Assembly (NCBI GenBank): GCA_005281725.1
Contig: SSBO01000012.1
Coordinates: 1 to 64,000, forward strand
Source: Wuchereria bancrofti
Lineage: Eukaryota; Nematoda; Chromadorea; Rhabditida; Onchocercidae
DNA length: 64,000 nucleotides
Direction: 5' to 3'
How positions within the stretch are numbered: position 1 is the stretch's first letter; each line of letters starts with the position of its first letter. The translations under genes and the position numbers were made by a program. This document shows positions 17,277 through 39,445 of the stretch, one piece after another. The notes beneath the pieces were generated by a model. The model did not search any database. It was not told the origin of the DNA and saw nothing but the letters and a program-made list of their open reading frames with translations.

Positions 17277-18273
17277 GATGAAACAACCACTGATACACCT
17301 ATATAATATTAATTTGAAATACGAATGTTGAAGTCAGTATGCATATGAAAAATAAACTAAGCTAAATAAAATTACAATTATACAACTGCTAACATACCTG
17401 AAACAAACAATGCAAACAGAAACAAATGAAGTGATAATTTTCGAATGCAATAGATTAAAATAATACTAACACGTAAAAAAAAGCAAAAAGTGGATGATAT
17501 GTAAAAATACAGCATAGTAAGCAAATATAAAGAGAAGAATTAAATTATGTGACACCAGTGGCATATATGTTTAAAAATTTTTGAAATATCTATTGGATTC
17601 TTTTTTAAAAAATTTGAGTTAAAATGTTATTAGGTATAAAATCAAATCCTCAAACTTGCTAAAATCCACGAAACGAACTACCAAACATTTAATATTTGCA
17701 AAAAAAAAAAAAATTTAAGATCATCAAAAAATAACGCGGCCTGAAGCAATGGTCGGCGCAAATTTCAAGATCCCCTCCCAAATAAAAGGTAAGGATATCA
17801 TTCAGGAATGCTACACTTTTGTTTACTTTTATTCTATACTTTTAATTTACATCTTTTGTTGTTTTTGTTTATATTTCTTAACGTTTTTGTCCTTCTCTCT
17901 TTTCCATCTTATCACCTTGTTTTTTTATCGTTTTTTTCTTTTGTTTAATTTTTGCCCTTTTTGCCTACTTTTCCTTTCCTTTTATTTACTACTCCTCTTT
18001 TGCATTTTCTATAAATCATATGAACTGTTTTCATGTATAAGTAAAACAAAATGTATATATATTTTTTCATAATTGCATAAGCATATTTTATAGTTATTTT
18101 TATTTGTACGACAAACATTCCCGTTTTTTTCAGTTCTCTCCGGAATAGTATTCTTACTAATAAACATGTTATTTTATTTATAGAGATTTATTGAAGGATG
18201 AATTAGTTATTCTTTCATCTGTCTTATTTGAACAGATATATCAGATTGATTGTAACAATGCGATAAGCGATAA
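17277..18273. other. Divergent intergenic region between SMAD and MFSD13A-like genes
   Basis: About 1 kb that must contain both promoters. No specific regulatory motif could be assigned. An open frame at 17749-18072 is a pyrimidine-rich hydrophobic frame without homology or splice context. Confidence 0.5.
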
Positions 18274-21200
18274 ATGAAGATGAATGTAACTGTGAATGGT
18301 GCTTTATGCTGTGGTCAGTTGGCTATGAGTTTGATGCAAACATTCTTCATGTTTTATTATGTTAAAATATTCTTAAATGTTTATAAAATTGATCAATTTT
18401 GGTTTGGTATGGCGCAAATGTTATTTGCTATTTGGAATGCTATTAACGATCCACTATTTGGTTATGCTCAGGTTAGAAATTATTTCAATTCAGTAAATAC
18501 CATGAACATGTTTAAAAAAAAACAAAAAATTAAGCTAGTAAAGCATCAATTTATTTTGAAAAGTGATTGTGCTCGAATAAAAATATTGCCTCATACAGGA
18601 AATATCAAAAAATTCTCAATAACGATTAACTGATAGTTTATTAAATTAATTTTTCTTTCTTTTTTTGTCTTTAGATTGTTTATCTAATTAATAAATGTTG
18701 TTAATAAGGACAAGACAAATGGCTAAAATGAATCGATTTATCTGGATTTCTTCATAATAGCGTAGATACTGAATTTGTGATTCAGTATATCAAATTCTTT
18801 TGTTGTTTTAGTTGATTATTAACCGTTTGTTAGTTTCATAATCGTTTGCTATGTATATTTATTTATCTATTTTTTGGAGTAATAATAGCGGGTGCAATAA
18901 GGTTCTAATATTTCTGTGTTTCCAACTAATTTTTTTTTTGCTTTCAGGATGTTAGTACTACATGGTTTCGGTGCCGCACTAAAGTAATATCAATCTTAGG
19001 ACCATGTCTGTCGATATCATTTTTGCTTCTATGGTTTCCGTGGAATAGCATGGATGGATCATCACCATCGTACATTGTCGGATGTCATTTGGTTTTTGGC
19101 CTTTTATTCTATGATACCTTCTACAGGTATCTCTCTTTCTCTCTCTCTCTTTTGGTCTCTTTATTTTATGTTTTTCTTTTCCTTCATAATTGAATAAATA
19201 AATAAATGGTGATTTCCTCATATTTGTTTATATTTGTTACTGAAAAATGATGCTTAATTTATTGAATTGATTAATATTTTTCAATTTTAATTATTGCTTA
19301 ATTTTCAAGTTATTACAGTTGTGTAAATGTTGCATGGAGTGCTTTGTTTGCGGAAACGACGTGCAACAAATCTGAGCGTATTTTAGCCTTAAAATTTTCC
19401 CAATTTGCAATTCTGCTATCTGTGAATATTGTACCAATTACTGAGAAACTAACAAATGGACTAAGTGTATGTTTCACTTCATCCTTCCCTATCTTTAGGT
19501 TTTGATATTTTGATTTTAATAGCCTTTTGCGCATTTGAAATACATTGTAATATGTATTTCAGGTCAAGGATAAGTTTCTTATTCATAATAATAAAGTTCC
19601 AAATATAAAAGATAGAAAGGAACACTTATAAGTTAATGAAGTGTATCCAGAAATCTAATTTAATTCTTTGAAATTATACTGTATAATTAATAAATTTAGA
19701 GAAGTTTTCATCGTAATATAAAATAACATGGTTTTTAGGATTTCCGAATTTTCCAATGCATTAGTATTTTTATCGCGGTGTTAGCAGTCCTTTGTTTCAA
19801 AATCACCGGATCATTGCGTTATCAAAACAAATTGGTACATGAGGATTTATCTTCTTCAGCAGCATTGATGCAGGATGAATCTAAGGAAAAATTTTTGAGT
19901 GCTTTCAAAATAACGAAGCAAATACTAACAGGACGTGATTTTCGAACTATTACTATAACCTATTTTCTTCACACATGCAGGTTTATCTTTCTTTTTTGCT
20001 TTCTCTAAAGTTTTTTTTTCTTCTTTTTATGTTGAAAATTTTATCAAATGTTTCAAGTTTTGAATTTGCACAAACAAAATTGATCGGTTTAACTGCCATC
20101 TTAGTTTTTTTATTTTTTATTTTCAAGCTTATATAAGCTAACAATGATGCATATATCTAGGTCAACTGCTCATTTGAACTTTGCTGCAGTTGCCACTGAA
20201 ATATTCATCCCAGAGCAAGTTATGGTAAAGGGATCTTGGAAAATGACTCTTTTCTATGCGGCATGTACACTCACTCCTCAGGTTATTATTCATTTTTTCC
20301 TTTTGCAATAAATTTAATCTTTCAATTTAAAAAATCAGGAATATTATATGAGAAAGAGTTTCTTTTTAAAATATATTAGTTTCTCTTTAAAATATCTTTA
20401 AAATACATTTAATATAACTTTAAAATGTATTGAAATTGCAGCTGTTTGTGATATTAAGCGGTAAAATAATCATTAGAATTGGTGTTTCGTCAGTTATTAT
20501 GAAATCATTCATGGCTTCAATAATTGCTTCTGTATTTCTTCTAACCTTTGGATATAATCGTCCATATTTGATCATTTTATTTATGTTTTTTGACAGGTGT
20601 TTTTTATAAATATTTATTGTTTGGAAGTACATGGTATTGTCACTTATCATTTTTTAACTTAGTTCGAGATGTTGGCATACTTTATTTGTCACTGCGATAT
20701 ACTGTATTTAATGCATGGAAATATCTACTTTTTTCCTTTTTTTTTTAATTCATCAGGACGAACAGATTGTTAAGTAATAGAGTTTTGCTAAATTATTTCT
20801 TCTGTAACAGTTTTGGTTCCAATATCAATATTGATATCAATATTAAAATATCAATATTTCGAAGTCATTTAGTCATTCTTTTATAGCGATTTAATTTGTT
20901 TTCAGCATATCAGTTCATTCAATAGCTCCACTATATCAAGTTTTATTAGCTGATTATGTTGACGAAGATATGGTTTTCTTTTCAAGACAGTAAGCAGCAA
21001 ATTTTTCATTTTTCATAATTTAATCATAAAGCTAAAGGACTGTATGCATTGCTACGTCAAATTTTTCTAACTAAAAGTTTTCGTCTACTACAGAAGTTTA
21101 AAAAATAATTTATTATAAAGCAATTTAGTTGTTGATAATTGTAAACCATTGAGAAGCAAAATGTTTGGTTTTTGATCGATATAATTTTCAGGAAACCAGT

Positions 21201-21804
21201 TTCTACTATTATATATAGCTTAGCTGCTCTATTGGTCAGGCCAGCTCAATCTATTGCTCCCTTTATTATCGTAATGATTCTTACTCATTTTGGTTATAAG
21301 GTTATTATTAAAATTTTTTAATAAAAGTGTTGAATTATTTTTGTATTAAAACATTCTTATCAATAATTAGAGTTTCAATACAAATTGCTGATAAAATGCG
21401 GCGTTTCTAGTATGCTATTATTCATAAATAACATATAAGTGTAAGATAGGTATATTGAGCAGGTGTAAATGCTGAGCAGTTTTAATGAGTTAATGAAAGT
21501 GCAAAGCATTCTATATTTATTTTAATTCATTTCGACATTATTTATTGATTTGAATGTGACAAAATATAAGCAAGCACATAAATTGCTTGCATTATTTCAA
21601 GAATGTATAAAAATTTTTCTCTCAATTTTTGAAATAATTTAGGAATACCAAACGAGCAATCTGCCAAGTGTGCAACTCATTGATGGTATGTTTTATGTCG
21701 TTTGTTTGATAACTTTGATAATTAGTGCCGCGCAGTTACTAATTTTCTATCCTTTTGCTTTAAAATGCTCAGTTAAAAATTCCAAGGATGATATTTTTGT
21801 ATAA
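18274..21804 (+). CDS. MFSD13A/TMEM180-like multi-pass membrane protein
   Basis: Major-facilitator-like membrane protein; the family's substrate is not established to my knowledge. Exons: 18274-18471, 18948-19126, 19319-19466, 19739-19980, 20161-20281, 20442-20596, 20906-20989, 21192-21300 and 21643-21804, all in phase, giving 465 residues (the human protein is about 517). Family landmarks include FYYVKIF...VYKID...FAIWNAINDPLFGYAQ in the first two helices, then LLLWFPW, GLLFYDTFY, STAHLNF, LLADYVDEDMVFFSR and KPVSTIIYSL...RPAQSIAPF. About 10-12 hydrophobic segments are visible. An in-frame TAA immediately precedes the ATG, which fixes the start. The gene is divergent from the SMAD gene and upstream of Rab27 on the same strand. 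Confidence 0.92.
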
Positions 21805-26932
<5,128 letters not shown>

Positions 26933-28686
26933 TCTTATCACTATTCTAATCATTCTTAATCATCATTCTACTATCATTCTTTCTTCTTTCATCTCCTATA
27001 AACTTTCATAAATTTTATTATTGATTTATAAAAGATAATATATATATATCTTAGGTCAAAATCTTCCAATTTTTTTTAAAAAAAAAATTCACACATATCC
27101 AAGAATTACCAATCATTTCTCTTTTTTTTTCAATTTCTAATTTAAATTACAATAGTTAGTGTTAGTAATTCTTCAGAATAAATGTATTTATTCTCAAATT
27201 CACATGTCTGTTTTTTCCTAAATTAAGAAAAAAAAAACCAGGAAAGAATTATTTAAGTATTATATTCATTGAAATCATATATAAATATCGAAAAATATTG
27301 CATCAGGAAATATAAAAACTGTTCCATGTTTTATTTTCTTTTGAAATAAATTAATAGGATTTTGGCAAATTTAGTTGTTCATTGGCTTTTTTTCTTTTTT
27401 AATAAAAATCGATAGCTCTCAAATAATGAAAATGTATCATCATATCATCGAACTCTTTCATAATGTAAATAAAATGATATCTTTGGAAAATACTACGTTC
27501 TTTCTTTTTTACACTTTTTTTTTCATATATTTCTTTTTATATCGCTATTTATATAATTTCCTCTTTTCTTACTGTTATTTCTATTTCAATTATTGTTTTT
27601 TTTCTTTTGATTTTACCGTACGTGTATTGCTGATCATATTCTGTTCATCACATTTACATAAACTAAAATACATCTGTACACATAGATGCATGCATTATGT
27701 GATACTTCAAGAGAATTCAAGTGCATTGGTAAATAGAATTCATTAATGAAATTAATTCTGCATGTTAAACTCGAGAATATGTTACTACTTATTATCAATG
27801 GTAGTAATTTAATAGATAAGTGAAAATTACCATATCTTAATATGAAATAATAAAATACAAGATGTAAAAAAAAAAGTATGTAATCAAAAGGAATTAAAGC
27901 GATATTCAAATTGAACCAAGAGATGAAATATTCTCCTTCAACGAAAAAAAAAAAAGAACTCAAACATTAAATATACATAAAAAGAAAACTCCAATACTAA
28001 GTGTAAATATTAAATAGAAAAAAAAAAAGGAACTCAAATATAAAACAAAATATGCAACCTAAGACTACAACAATCAGCACGATGAATAAAATAGAATGGT
28101 TAAAAATTTTGTTTCGAATCGAAAATATCTGATCATGTCTTTATCAAACAACTATAGTGAGACATGCAATAGTAATGTATTTAAATAAATAATATTAAAG
28201 AAAATCAATTCCAGTAATTCGTGTTTCATTAGCATAATATATATATATATATATATAAAACATTAAATCAAAATCATTATGTAAAAGAAATTTTAAACAT
28301 AAATTTTTTTCTTGATGCTAAAACTTAGTATTTTTATGTATCAAAATTATATTTTCTTAAAAATAAATGAAACAAATAAAAATCTCGTTAAAATGTTAAA
28401 TTATTACATGAAATAATAAAATGTTTCAGAATATATGATGAAAATTATTTTTTTACGAGTGAAAAAATTGGAAATTCTATCCAATAATTCAATTGTTTCT
28501 TCCAACAATGAGTACTAAACTAACCATTGCAAATTTTTATATTCATGAATAGGAATATGGTTTTATAAATAATTTCTAATACTAACTGTTTAAAAAAGAA
28601 GAAAGAAAAAAGAAGTTCAGTTTAATTAACATACTAGAAACCAAACAGTTACAGAGATCTATTATGCAACTAATAAAATGATAAAG
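26933..28686. other. Convergent intergenic region (Rab27 / URI 3' ends)
   Basis: AT-rich 3' UTR/intergenic sequence. It has an AT dinucleotide run at about 28236-28257. Open frames on both strands around 27375-27963 are low-complexity and overlap each other. No gene supported. Confidence 0.5.
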
Positions 28687-33035
<4,349 letters not shown>

Positions 33036-34172
33036 TGCTGGAAAAATTATCATATACTATTGACAATGGACAATTTTATGATTAATTATGTCCAATTCAT
33101 CATTCAAATATATCATACCCTATTAAAAAATTCCTTTCTTAAAAAGAAAGAAAAAGACAAGCAAAACCCAGTATAATTATTTAACAGTTTGATAATTGAT
33201 TAATTAATTAATTAATAGGAATAATAATAGCGTTAATAGTAATAATTAATAGCAATAATATTAATATTAACAATAATAATAATAATGAGAAATAATATTT
33301 TTTGCGATTTAACCATTTAACCACCATGTATTCTACCAAGGATCCTAAAAGAAAACATCAGTTTAATCAGTTTAGTAAAAATTTAAAACATAATATTTAT
33401 TAAAAAATTGAAAGATAATATTTATCGTTTGCTTTTTTGAAAAAAAATTTTCTTCAAAAAAAAAAAAAAAACAGCAAATTAGTAAAAGAGATGTTAAAAA
33501 AAAGAAAAAAAAAATTATTATAAATCTCTGCAAATATTAATTTGATATTTTCAATCATACTAACATATCATATCAATTCTGTGAATGAGAAAAAAAAAAT
33601 ATGCAAAGCATATCGCTAACCAATGAAATCATTATTTTATTATCACCATAAAAATTATGTAATAAACGGAGAATAAAAAAAAAAAAGAGAAAGACATAGA
33701 GGCGTTGTTTTCTGAGCATGATTATCACAATATTTATCAAATATACAGAAACTCAATGAGCTATTTTTCTTCAAAACTTTCATCATCTTTATGTTTCTTT
33801 CTTTTATCTTTATTTTCACCTTAATCTTAAAGTAATTACTTTTTTTTTGATTTTTTTTTCACATTTTTTCATCTTCACATTATTAGATTAATAATACTTA
33901 TTATTAGCTAATTATTTGTTAAACATTTTTGCACATGTATGAAATATGGTAAGACAAATAAGGAAAAAAATTTTGTAATCACTAATCATTTATTTTTCCT
34001 TCACTCATTCTCATATCACCCTTTTTCATTAGCTTTTTTTTTATGATTTTGATTTAAAAAATGATTTAAATGATTTGAAAAATTTTCAACTTTCAAACAT
34101 TTCATCTCATCATACTACTGCAACAATAACAATAACAATACACAATATACAAACATCATCGATTAATACTTC
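33036..34172. other. Spacer between URI and the oxidase gene
   Basis: About 1.1 kb between two minus-strand genes, with AAT/TTA-rich tracts at about 33190-33290. No gene seen. The spacing neither proves nor excludes a shared operon. Confidence 0.5.
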
Positions 34173-37100
34173 TTATTCATGATTAACATTGCTACTACTG
34201 ATACCGCTGCCTATGATAAGATCAGCAACTGTTTCAGCGCAACCCCAACCTAATGTTAAACCATGTCCACCATGACCATAATTGTGTACAATCTAAAAAA
34301 AAAGAATAAAGAATGCTTTAAAAATAAAACAAAAAAAACAAACAAAACAAAGAAATTAAGTTATCCAAAATAACCATCAATTCTAAATCTTAAAATAATG
34401 CACGATCCTAAATTTTTGGCACAATGATTATTCAATAGATGTAGAATAATAATTAAAATAAACAATAAAATTAATCTCCCAAAATGATTATTTCATATTG
34501 ATTATCAAGTGGCAATTTTTGTAGAATATATTATCATGAATTAGATGTCATTATGCTGAATGATTATTATATTTCATATGTCTTCAAAAACTGAATAATA
34601 TTCAAGAAACAGCCAGTATGCCTATTTAAAACAAACTTTACTTAGCTACTGATGATAATGAAGCAACAAACTTTAACTATTTTCTCGTCAGAAGTTTTCT
34701 TGAATTTTGGAGCTGGGAAACGAATTGTTGTCATTTCCAGTCGAATACCTCCCTTACGACCCGGTCTTAAACCAGACCATTCATTCAAAATAGCTGCACC
34801 CTATGAAATGACAGTTATTCATCACTTCGTTAATTAATTTTGCAATTTTAAGTCGGACATTAAACTATGAAGAAGTCGAAAAGCTTAATTTTGTAATTTG
34901 TCTTATTACTGCAACTATTATTTTATGGCCTGAATTAAGTACACTAAATTCAACAATATTTTTTCAGCCTTAATATATAATTTAATAATGAGTTACGGTT
35001 GATCAGTTAGAGTTAAATATGACAGACAGAGTAAGTGTATCAAATGTGTCAATTAAATTTCCTCATCAGATAAGGCTTAATAGGATATCGGTGTTACATT
35101 TCCCTTCTAAGATTCACATTAAAAAAAAAAAAGCATAAACTTTAAAATATGTCTGTATCAATAATTTAAATTTAAAAAAAAAAAGGAAAAAACAGAAAAA
35201 ATGTTACATCCGGAAAATATTTGACGAACTAATTAATGTTTCGTTAAATTTCCGACTATTAAAATTTCAACACCGTTAACTTTACCACATCTTATACATA
35301 CTTTAATTGCTGGCTGCAATCGATAGTATCGATTAAGGATATCGTCCCGATCAGCAGGTGTAATTTCAAGATCATATCTACCACTTTGTTTTACAGAACC
35401 GATAAATACTTTATCTGTACTGAAAATATATATTAAAAAAAAAAAAAAAAAAGAATGTAATTTTGATGTCAGAACAATTTTACAAAAGATAATAATAAAT
35501 GAAAAATAAAAACTAACGTTGGTATAGAAAATGTATCAAATCTTTTGTACAGAAAATGCTTATGCCATGTTGCATTAACCTGAAATAATATTACATTAAA
35601 TTTCTGTAATGTAAGATTATTTAGATGAAATAAAAATAAAAAAAGAGGAAAAAAATTTTTAATAATAATAAACATAGGAGAATATGACTGAATATATCAT
35701 TAAGTCATTATGTTAAAAAATTGATCGTTTTTTTTTTTTTCATAAAAACAGAAAGAGGGAGCATATGACATGTGAACATCCCATTGTTCACGCAGTTTGT
35801 TTATTCAATCGTTAAAATTTAATTTTATAACTAAAATATGATATGAGTGTGATAACAGTATTGCTATAATAGATTCTCAAAATATTAAGCTAATTAAAAA
35901 AAGATATGTGGTCAAAAGTAAAATGCAAATCATTTAAAAAAAAAGTACTAGAAATGAAATATGTTTATAAAATGTACTAAAAACGAAACATTTACAAAAC
36001 AAACTCCTCGATCAGTTCATTATTAGCTCACACATAATCTTAGCATTTCATTTCAAAATGAAATATGAATTAATTTATTTTAAATATAAACTAGTTTATT
36101 GAGAAATATGCTATCAAATATTACTTCAAATATAATGCCTCGTATTGGAAACATGTTCTTGTCATCACCATCACCTGCTACTTTACCACCATTTAAACCT
36201 GCACAATTCACGATAATATCGAATTCATCGAACAGCTATAAATAATCTAATATTATTCATTTAATTTAAAATAATATAACATTTACCTAATTTAAAGTAA
36301 TCTAATATCATTTACTTAATTTAAAATCATTTCTGCAATGTTCATTATCATAACACTTTAATCAGTTTAAGATTAAAATAAGGTAGAAACCTAATCTTTT
36401 AGGAATCATTCTAATGTGCATTTTTATTTTTATAAGTATATGATGCTTTGATTATTTTCAACCACATTTCTTAATCATAATAAATAAAATAAAAGTAATT
36501 AGTAATAAAAATAATAATAACAATAGAGAAAAATAATAGTAAAATAAAATAAGACATATAGTATTAAAAATAACAGTAAAATAAGTTATATACCATAAAA
36601 AAAAGGAAAAAATTTGATCATATTATTTAAAACTTAATTAAAATTTTGAATATTATTATTTAGAAAAAAACATAACTTTTTTTCTTTTTTTCTTAACCAT
36701 AATAAATAAAGTCCTAATAATTATTTGTTTTATTTTAGTTCAGACATCATTTCATCAATACTTTTGCTTTCAAAAACCACCAAATTAAAAAATTTTCAAT
36801 TTATCATTAATTTGACCTAGTAGTAGTAGTAATAATAATAATAATAATATAACAATAACAATAGCAATAAATAATAAATAATTAATAATAATAATAATTG
36901 ATTATTTAAAATGATTGGTAGTAGAAATTAAAAATAAAAATGTAAACTTACGTCTCTAACTGTATTAATGTGACGTTTTATAAAACGTACACCTTTTGCT
37001 AATAATTGCTTTTTTATCCATGGTATATATTTACCACCTTCTGTTGTATATGTTGTAAAATGTATCGCAAAAATATGATCAATTTCACTTTGATCAGCAA

Positions 37101-39445
37101 ATTGTTGCATTTCATTTTCACGAAGATAACGAAAATTGTAAACAATATCACCATAAATTTCATCCTTCAAAATAATTTTAATTCAAAAATTTTGACATAC
37201 TTGAGGGAAAAAAATACATATACATCAACACATATATTTTAATAGAATTCAAAGCACAAAAAAAAAGACGTAATTTGGTTCCAGAAACTCATTAATTTTG
37301 ATATTTAAAAAAAAAAAAACAATAATTTTGATACGTTCTTTTAAGAAAGCATAATTTTGGTGTAATCTAAAAATTAAGCATTAATTTTGGCGAATTCCAA
37401 AAATCAAAAATAAATTTTATAGGAAAAAAAAATTAAATTATAAAACTTGTTCAACAAGTTCTGTCAAATTTGTTGATAAAATATATCCCGATAACAAATT
37501 AACACCAGAGATTTCACCACCATATTCTCGAAATAATTTAGCATAACGATTAAATGAACGTTTTCCATAAGCTCTGAAAAAGAAAAATTAGAAAAAAACG
37601 AATTTATAACTTTTTTTTCAACTCGTAAAATTATTAATTATAATTTATTAGATGTAATGAAATGATTAATTTAAATAAAGCTTACAATGATAACAAACAA
37701 TGAATGGAATTCAAAATATTTCAATACATGACATGCACCAAAAGAGTTCGTAAATTATCAAATTGTAAAATCATTTAAAATAGAATTTTACTGCAATTAT
37801 TTCTCCTTTTTACTAAAGAATCATACTAGGAATAAAGGAACAAAATCCCTTCTATCAATTTGACATATATATATTCTGCAGATCACAAACTCTAGTCTTC
37901 TTTCGCTATTTTTCTTTTTCTTTTTTGAATTTGTTGTAATATTTTTAACTGAAAATCGATTTAACAAAATAAATAACATCTTATCATTATTTAATAGAAA
38001 AAATTTAAAAAATTTTATTAAATCTTTTTAATTCAATCTTTTAAACTTTCACTCAAAATTCACACCTTTCATAGACATGTAAATATTGTTTAATTAATTG
38101 CAATTGCTTGAACTAATCTTTTAGTAAGATAAAAGTGAATTTTCTAACTAAATTCGTATGAACATTAATTCATTTAGAATACTGTTTTTCTTCTTCCTTT
38201 ACTAATGATACAATTGAAATTATTACTAGTAAAACAAAATAGATTTACTTAACTATTTTAATTATGTTTAATTCATTAATATTTCAATGTATTATTATGT
38301 AAAGAAGTAAAAAAAGAATGAAAACATTCACTTTATGCAGTAAAAACAACCTTTAGTAAATGGAATTAATTAACTGAATAATTTGTAATAATGGAAAAAA
38401 TAGAAGAAAAAAATATAAAATGAAAGATACATTGACAGAAGTTTTAAATCGAAGGCTATTATTTAGAAATTTTAGTTGATATATTGAACACTTTTTGCTT
38501 TTCTTCCTCTTTTTCTTTTTTTTTTTTTAAAAATCATATATTAACAAACCTGTTTTGAAATGTATCAATTCGAAATAAGCCAGCAGGACCAAAACTAACA
38601 GTTTGCTCAAATGGTACATTATGAAAGATAGTAATATTAAGACTTGGATCACGTTCAATTAGCGCCAAAGCTGATGATGCTCCAGACGAACCTTCACCAA
38701 TAATTGCCACAGATGTACGATGGCCAATTTCTCGACAATCCGTTCGTACTTTAAACAAATTTTTTTTTATTCTATTTTTATTTTTTATTTTTTGTTATTT
38801 CTAATAAATATAACTAGCTTTTTCATTTTCATCAATTATTAGTTGATTAATTCATTACTCAATTGCTAGAATTAAAAATCGATGAAATATAAGAATATAT
38901 TAAAATAATGTATTACTTTGTAACATAATTGAAATTTGTTATTCCAAAAATTTTATTTTCTTTTAAGAAATATAAATATAAATTTGCTAACCATACTATA
39001 AATTCCACTCATATTACATATTTTTTTTTTACTTTGTTAACAGTAATTTCATTCAATTCTTCATCAGCTAAAATCTATTTTGTTATTTTACAATTCATCT
39101 AGGTTCTTTTATTTTGGCGCACTTCTATTTAATGTTATAATTACCCTTAAAATGTATAAAATAAAGTAATTTCCTACGTCAATATATTGAAAAAAAAAAA
39201 AAGAAAAAATAGACCAGATTAATTAAGTTGCTCTTTGTCAAATAATATTAATAGCCTTTCGATAATTTTTAAAATATTTAAAAAAAAAAAGAAAAACAAT
39301 TTTTTTCCTTATTCAGCAAATGTATCATCATCAAATATAATAATATTATGAGAAAATTATAATTTAAACAAAATGAAATTTGCAAAAGAAAAAAAGAATT
39401 TCACAAACCTATAGCCATTGCAATAAGTAATATCAGCAGATGCAT
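34173..39445 (-). CDS. D-aspartate / D-amino-acid oxidase, predicted secreted
   Basis: FAD-dependent oxidase of D-amino acids, giving a 2-oxo acid, ammonia and H2O2. Exons: 39409-39445, 38550-38748, 37447-37573, 36952-37164, 36125-36235, 35518-35579, 35302-35419, 34672-34800 and 34173-34292, giving 371 residues. Exon 1 encodes [12 protein letters not shown], a signal-peptide-like start. The FAD motif [17 protein letters not shown] follows at about residue 27. Further landmarks are [58 protein letters not shown] (the conserved substrate-binding Arg region) and [17 protein letters not shown] at the C-terminus. No peroxisomal SKL-type tail is present (ends NVNHE). The signal peptide resembles the secreted nematode D-aspartate oxidase class (ddo-3). 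Choosing DDO over DAO is inference. The donor of exon 8 could also be 6 nt upstream. ATG is 15 nt after a TTTCTAG acceptor. Confidence 0.9.

Noticed and set aside
17749..18072. Hydrophobic 107-codon plus-strand frame
   Set aside because: Pyrimidine-rich low-complexity DNA with no homology or splice support; it sits in a promoter region.
27375..27963. Overlapping hydrophobic frames on both strands after Rab27
   Set aside because: Low-complexity 3' flanking sequence, and the frames overlap each other.
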